Shown piece after piece: positions 61,937 through 64,000 of a stretch of 64,000 nucleotides of DNA. This stretch comes from CAVWCQ01 sp963753545. GTDB lineage: Bacteria; Chloroflexota; Anaerolineae; Aggregatilineales; Aggregatilineaceae. The stretch spans positions 3,968,001 through 4,032,000 of the forward strand of contig CAVWCQ010000008.1 in assembly GCA_963753545.1 (NCBI GenBank), in the 5' to 3' direction. Under the pieces are notes generated by a model. It was not told where the DNA came from, did no database searches, and worked only from the letters and a program-made list of their open reading frames with translations. Numbering within the stretch: position 1 is the stretch's first letter; every line of letters starts with the position of its first letter. Both the position numbers and the translations under genes were made by a program.

Positions 61937-63325
61937 TTATTCCGGCAGCCAGATGACCGGCTCCGATGACCAGGCTGGATCGGTTGGGTTGCAGATGACC
62001 TGGGTGTTGCTCCCGCTAAAGTTCACGCCCCAGGCAACGATACAGCCGTGATTCGTATGGTTGTCTGCGCCGGAAAGATCGACCTGCGTATGCGGCGCAT
62101 AGATGTTCCCATCAAATGAGTTGTCTGAGCCTTTCAGAGAGACGCCCGTTGATCCACCGCAGGTGTTGGTCCCACCCGTGGCGAAGAAGAGCAGATCATC
62201 CTGATAGGAGACCAGATTGAAACCGCCGCTGATATCAATACCGTCTGTTGTCACAAAGGTGGCCCGGCCACTGATACGGTCCGTGACCTTGATATTGCAC
62301 GTTGTGTAGTACAGTCCGTCCTGGATCACGCCGTTGGTGATAAAGCCAGCCAGCCAGGTCTTGAAGTTATTGCCGCCGCAATTGCTCGTATAGGCATGAT
62401 ACTGGTTGGCTGCTACTGCATTGACAGTTTTCGGACCGCCGGGTGCATAGTCGGAGACATGCAAGGTCGCTGCCAGCGGATCATTTTTCTGATCGCAGAG
62501 TTTGAACGGATTATGCTCTGGGAAGAACTCTCGCTCACAGGTTGGGGTTCCTCCTGGCGTTTCAAAACAACTTGAGCGGCACTTGCCACCCGTGGTTGAT
62601 CCAGTTGGTCCCGGTGGAATATAGCTTCCCGTTTGGAAATCATAGGTTCCTGAATTGTTCAACTGGAGGGTCGTTTCATAACTGGCCGGGCCAATCACCG
62701 TAGCTGTACCGCCGCCACCCGATAGATGGAGATTATCGTTGCTATGCAGACCACCATCAATGAAAACACCCGCTCCACTGACAGTCAGTTGTTGCGCGCA
62801 GCCAGTACCGAGCGCAAACATCGCGCGTATACCAAGGTTGTCTGGCTCGTCTCCATTTTTATTGGGATTGCACGCGGCAATCGCTTGGCTAGTCGAGGCC
62901 AACGGGCCCTTGTAGAACATGCTGATGAAGGTGCCCGGAATTTGGCCTGAAACTACGGCTTCCACAAAACACCCCGTGCATTCCGCGCTGATAGTGATAC
63001 TTGCGTTGGTAGGGGGAACATTGATGGCAACGGTATTCGTGCCGTCATTTTCAAAACCATTGGCTTTTGCCGCGTTTAGCCCTGCCGCTTGAAACTCCGG
63101 TATCGTCTGCCCGCTGCACATGGATTTAGCTGCGGCTAGAACAGCCAAATCAGTCGCATTTTGAGTCCGTCGGTTGAGATACAGCAAGCGCCCGCCATCG
63201 ATAGACAACCCCATCATGGCGATCAGGCCAATAGATGCCAGGACGATCAAGACAATAGCCTGCCCGGAGTTGAATTGATTGGATGAAATCCGGGACCTAA
63301 GGATAGAGATGAATTTGTTCGACAT
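61937..63325 (-). CDS. tadG: TadG-like Flp pilus assembly protein with large extracellular domain
   Basis: A 462-aa protein with an N-terminal helix (GQAIVLIVLASIGLIAMMGL) typical of pilin-like TadE/G proteins, and a long exported part rich in Gly, Ser, Asn and Cys. The TadG motif SIDGGRLLYLNRRTQNATDLAVLAAAKSM follows the helix. The C-terminal ~250 residues have a repetitive beta-strand look (SGAGVFIDGGLHSND, GSDNSFDGNIYAPHTQVDLSG) suggesting an adhesin-like fold. ATG 63325 has GAGG at good spacing, and the ATG at 63337 is less supported. It starts 17 nt after the TadE-like gene. Confidence 0.8.
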   Translation of the reverse strand: MSNKFISILRSRISSNQFNSGQAIVLIVLASIGLIAMMGLSIDGGRLLYLNRRTQNATDLAVLAAAKSMCSGQTIPEFQAAGLNAAKANGFENDGTNTVAINVPPTNASITISAECTGCFVEAVVSGQIPGTFISMFYKGPLASTSQAIAACNPNKNGDEPDNLGIRAMFALGTGCAQQLTVSGAGVFIDGGLHSNDNLHLSGGGGTATVIGPASYETTLQLNNSGTYDFQTGSYIPPGPTGSTTGGKCRSSCFETPGGTPTCEREFFPEHNPFKLCDQKNDPLAATLHVSDYAPGGPKTVNAVAANQYHAYTSNCGGNNFKTWLAGFITNGVIQDGLYYTTCNIKVTDRISGRATFVTTDGIDISGGFNLVSYQDDLLFFATGGTNTCGGSTGVSLKGSDNSFDGNIYAPHTQVDLSGADNHTNHGCIVAWGVNFSGSNTQVICNPTDPAWSSEPVIWLPE

Positions 63326-63342
63326 AACACGCCTCATCCAGA

Positions 63343-63852
63343 TTATGGAGTGACAGGATCGACATCTACTGAAAACATGATGCTGCGCTCACCACTAAAC
63401 TTGAGCTGTAGGGGGCCGATTGGCAAAAACAACAGCTTTACATTGGCGGTAAGATCAATGTGAAGGACGTCGCCGCTGTTTACAATAGTCTTCAGGTCTG
63501 CAGTGGAATAGGAAGCACAATTAAGGGATTGGTTCTTATAGGGGCCGCTCACGATCTCGTACGTGATCGTGACGTTCTGATCGCTGGCATACCAGCCACG
63601 CTGAGCGACCTCAGTCATCTTCGCACAGTCGAGATAGGGTTTGGTAGCGGCTGCATCGGTGTAGTAACCCATAATCTCGGAATAGCGCAGCGCGCTCCGC
63701 AATTGGTTTGAAGCGTTTGAATAGGAAAATAAAACGATCCCAAAATTGATGATACCGACAATGAATAGAAGCAGGATAGGCAGGGTCAGAGCAAATTCAA
63801 CCATTGCCTGTCCGTCTTGCGATTTGTTCTGGCCCTTCGGTTCCGCAACCAT
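63343..63852 (-). CDS. tadE: TadE-like pilus protein
   Basis: A 169-aa minor-pilin-type protein. The N-terminus has DGQAMVEFALTLPILLLFIVGIINFG, the TadE signature with the Glu near the helix start. The exported part is short with few conserved features (WYASDQNVTITYEIV). AGGAG precedes ATG 63852 at 6 nt. It is co-transcribed with the TadG-like gene and the preceding TadE-like partial gene. Confidence 0.87.
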   Translation of the reverse strand: MVAEPKGQNKSQDGQAMVEFALTLPILLLFIVGIINFGIVLFSYSNASNQLRSALRYSEIMGYYTDAAATKPYLDCAKMTEVAQRGWYASDQNVTITYEIVSGPYKNQSLNCASYSTADLKTIVNSGDVLHIDLTANVKLLFLPIGPLQLKFSGERSIMFSVDVDPVTP

Positions 63853-63861
63853 CGTTAGCTC

Positions 63862-64000
63862 CTAATCCAGGCGTACATGACTCGCTTTGCCGGTCAGAAC
63901 GATGGTATCCGAGCCGACAATATCGCGAATAACAGGTGTGATCAGCGTGAAGTTGTAAGTCATCTTCACAGAGACCATATTGGGGTCGGTGGTAGTGTCA
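63862..64000 (-). CDS. TadE-like pilus protein, cut by the window end
   Basis: Only the last ~45 codons are in the window, ending at TAG 63862-63864. The visible C-terminus (NMVSVKMTYNFTLITPVI, TIVLTGKASHVRLD) matches the end of TadE-type proteins. The stop lies within the ribosome-site region of the next gene, so the pair is tightly linked. Confidence 0.7.
   Translation of the reverse strand, partial: DTTTDPNMVSVKMTYNFTLITPVIRDIVGSDTIVLTGKASHVRLD

Noticed and set aside
1..64000. CRISPR array, transposase, phage or integron
   Set aside because: No regularly spaced repeats, no transposase or integrase motifs, and no attachment-site duplications were seen.

Overview
The window reads as a bacterial chromosome segment of mid-range GC, most likely a Chloroflexota genome (Anaerolineae-like or a related class). 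That placement is inference. It rests on protein style: Ser/Thr kinases fused to STAND-type ATPases and TPRs, a MalT/LAL-type LuxR regulator, LysM and SH3-like surface proteins with Pro/Thr-rich linkers, Tad pilus genes, an Os1348/NHLP-type small protein and a YaaT/PSP1 protein. No rRNA, tRNA, CRISPR array, transposase or phage gene was seen.

Layout. 1-8356 (+): end of an acyl-CoA ligase, a patatin-like lipase, a kinase-STAND-TPR protein coupled to a frameshifted STAS gene, and glycogen debranching enzyme GlgX. 8692-15092 (-): a tightly coupled operon for a group 3b-type NAD(P)-linked [NiFe] hydrogenase (beta, gamma, delta, alpha, maturation protease), followed by a response regulator and a membrane histidine kinase. 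15350-20568: a PQQ-type sugar dehydrogenase (+), then a minus-strand block in which two CoA-transferase subunits are separated by an S41 protease and a YugP-type membrane protease. 20713-25793: citrate synthase (-) and sdhCD-sdhA-sdhB (+), fired from back-to-back promoters. 25931-28708 (+): deoxynucleoside kinase, response regulator, SH3-like anchored protein, diacylglycerol-kinase-like protein. 28684-35601 (-): seven closely packed genes (YaaT-like, PIG-L deacetylase, M20 amidohydrolase, S51-like protein, purA, binding-protein-like receptor, soluble histidine kinase). 35808-46274: cell-envelope genes (LysM, M23, SUMF1-like, GH5, double FtsX permease) with an amidase and an APH-like kinase. 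46533-54854: methyltransferase, Lrp/AsnC regulator, a second kinase-STAND-TPR protein, an alpha/beta hydrolase and a LuxR/MalT regulator. 54838-61750 (-): S10 carboxypeptidase-like protein, then a carbohydrate ABC importer (binding protein, a MalF permease with an N-terminal PDZ domain, MalG) and its probable LacI regulator with a perfect operator. 61937-64000 (-): TadG- and TadE-like pilus genes running off the end.

The genes describe an organism with an oxidative TCA cycle and Complex II, glycogen and sugar use, reversible H2/NAD(P)H chemistry, and heavy use of one- and two-component and Ser/Thr-kinase signalling. Five clear single-base frameshifts (STAS, purA, the Os1348-like gene, GH5, the second kinase) break otherwise intact conserved genes. 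Several sit at short homopolymers, so consensus error should be excluded before any is called a pseudogene. The most unusual items are the PDZ-MalF fusion, the SdhC-SdhD fusion with an extra connecting membrane helix, the hydrogenase-linked two-component system, and the kinase-STAND-TPR/STAS pair.
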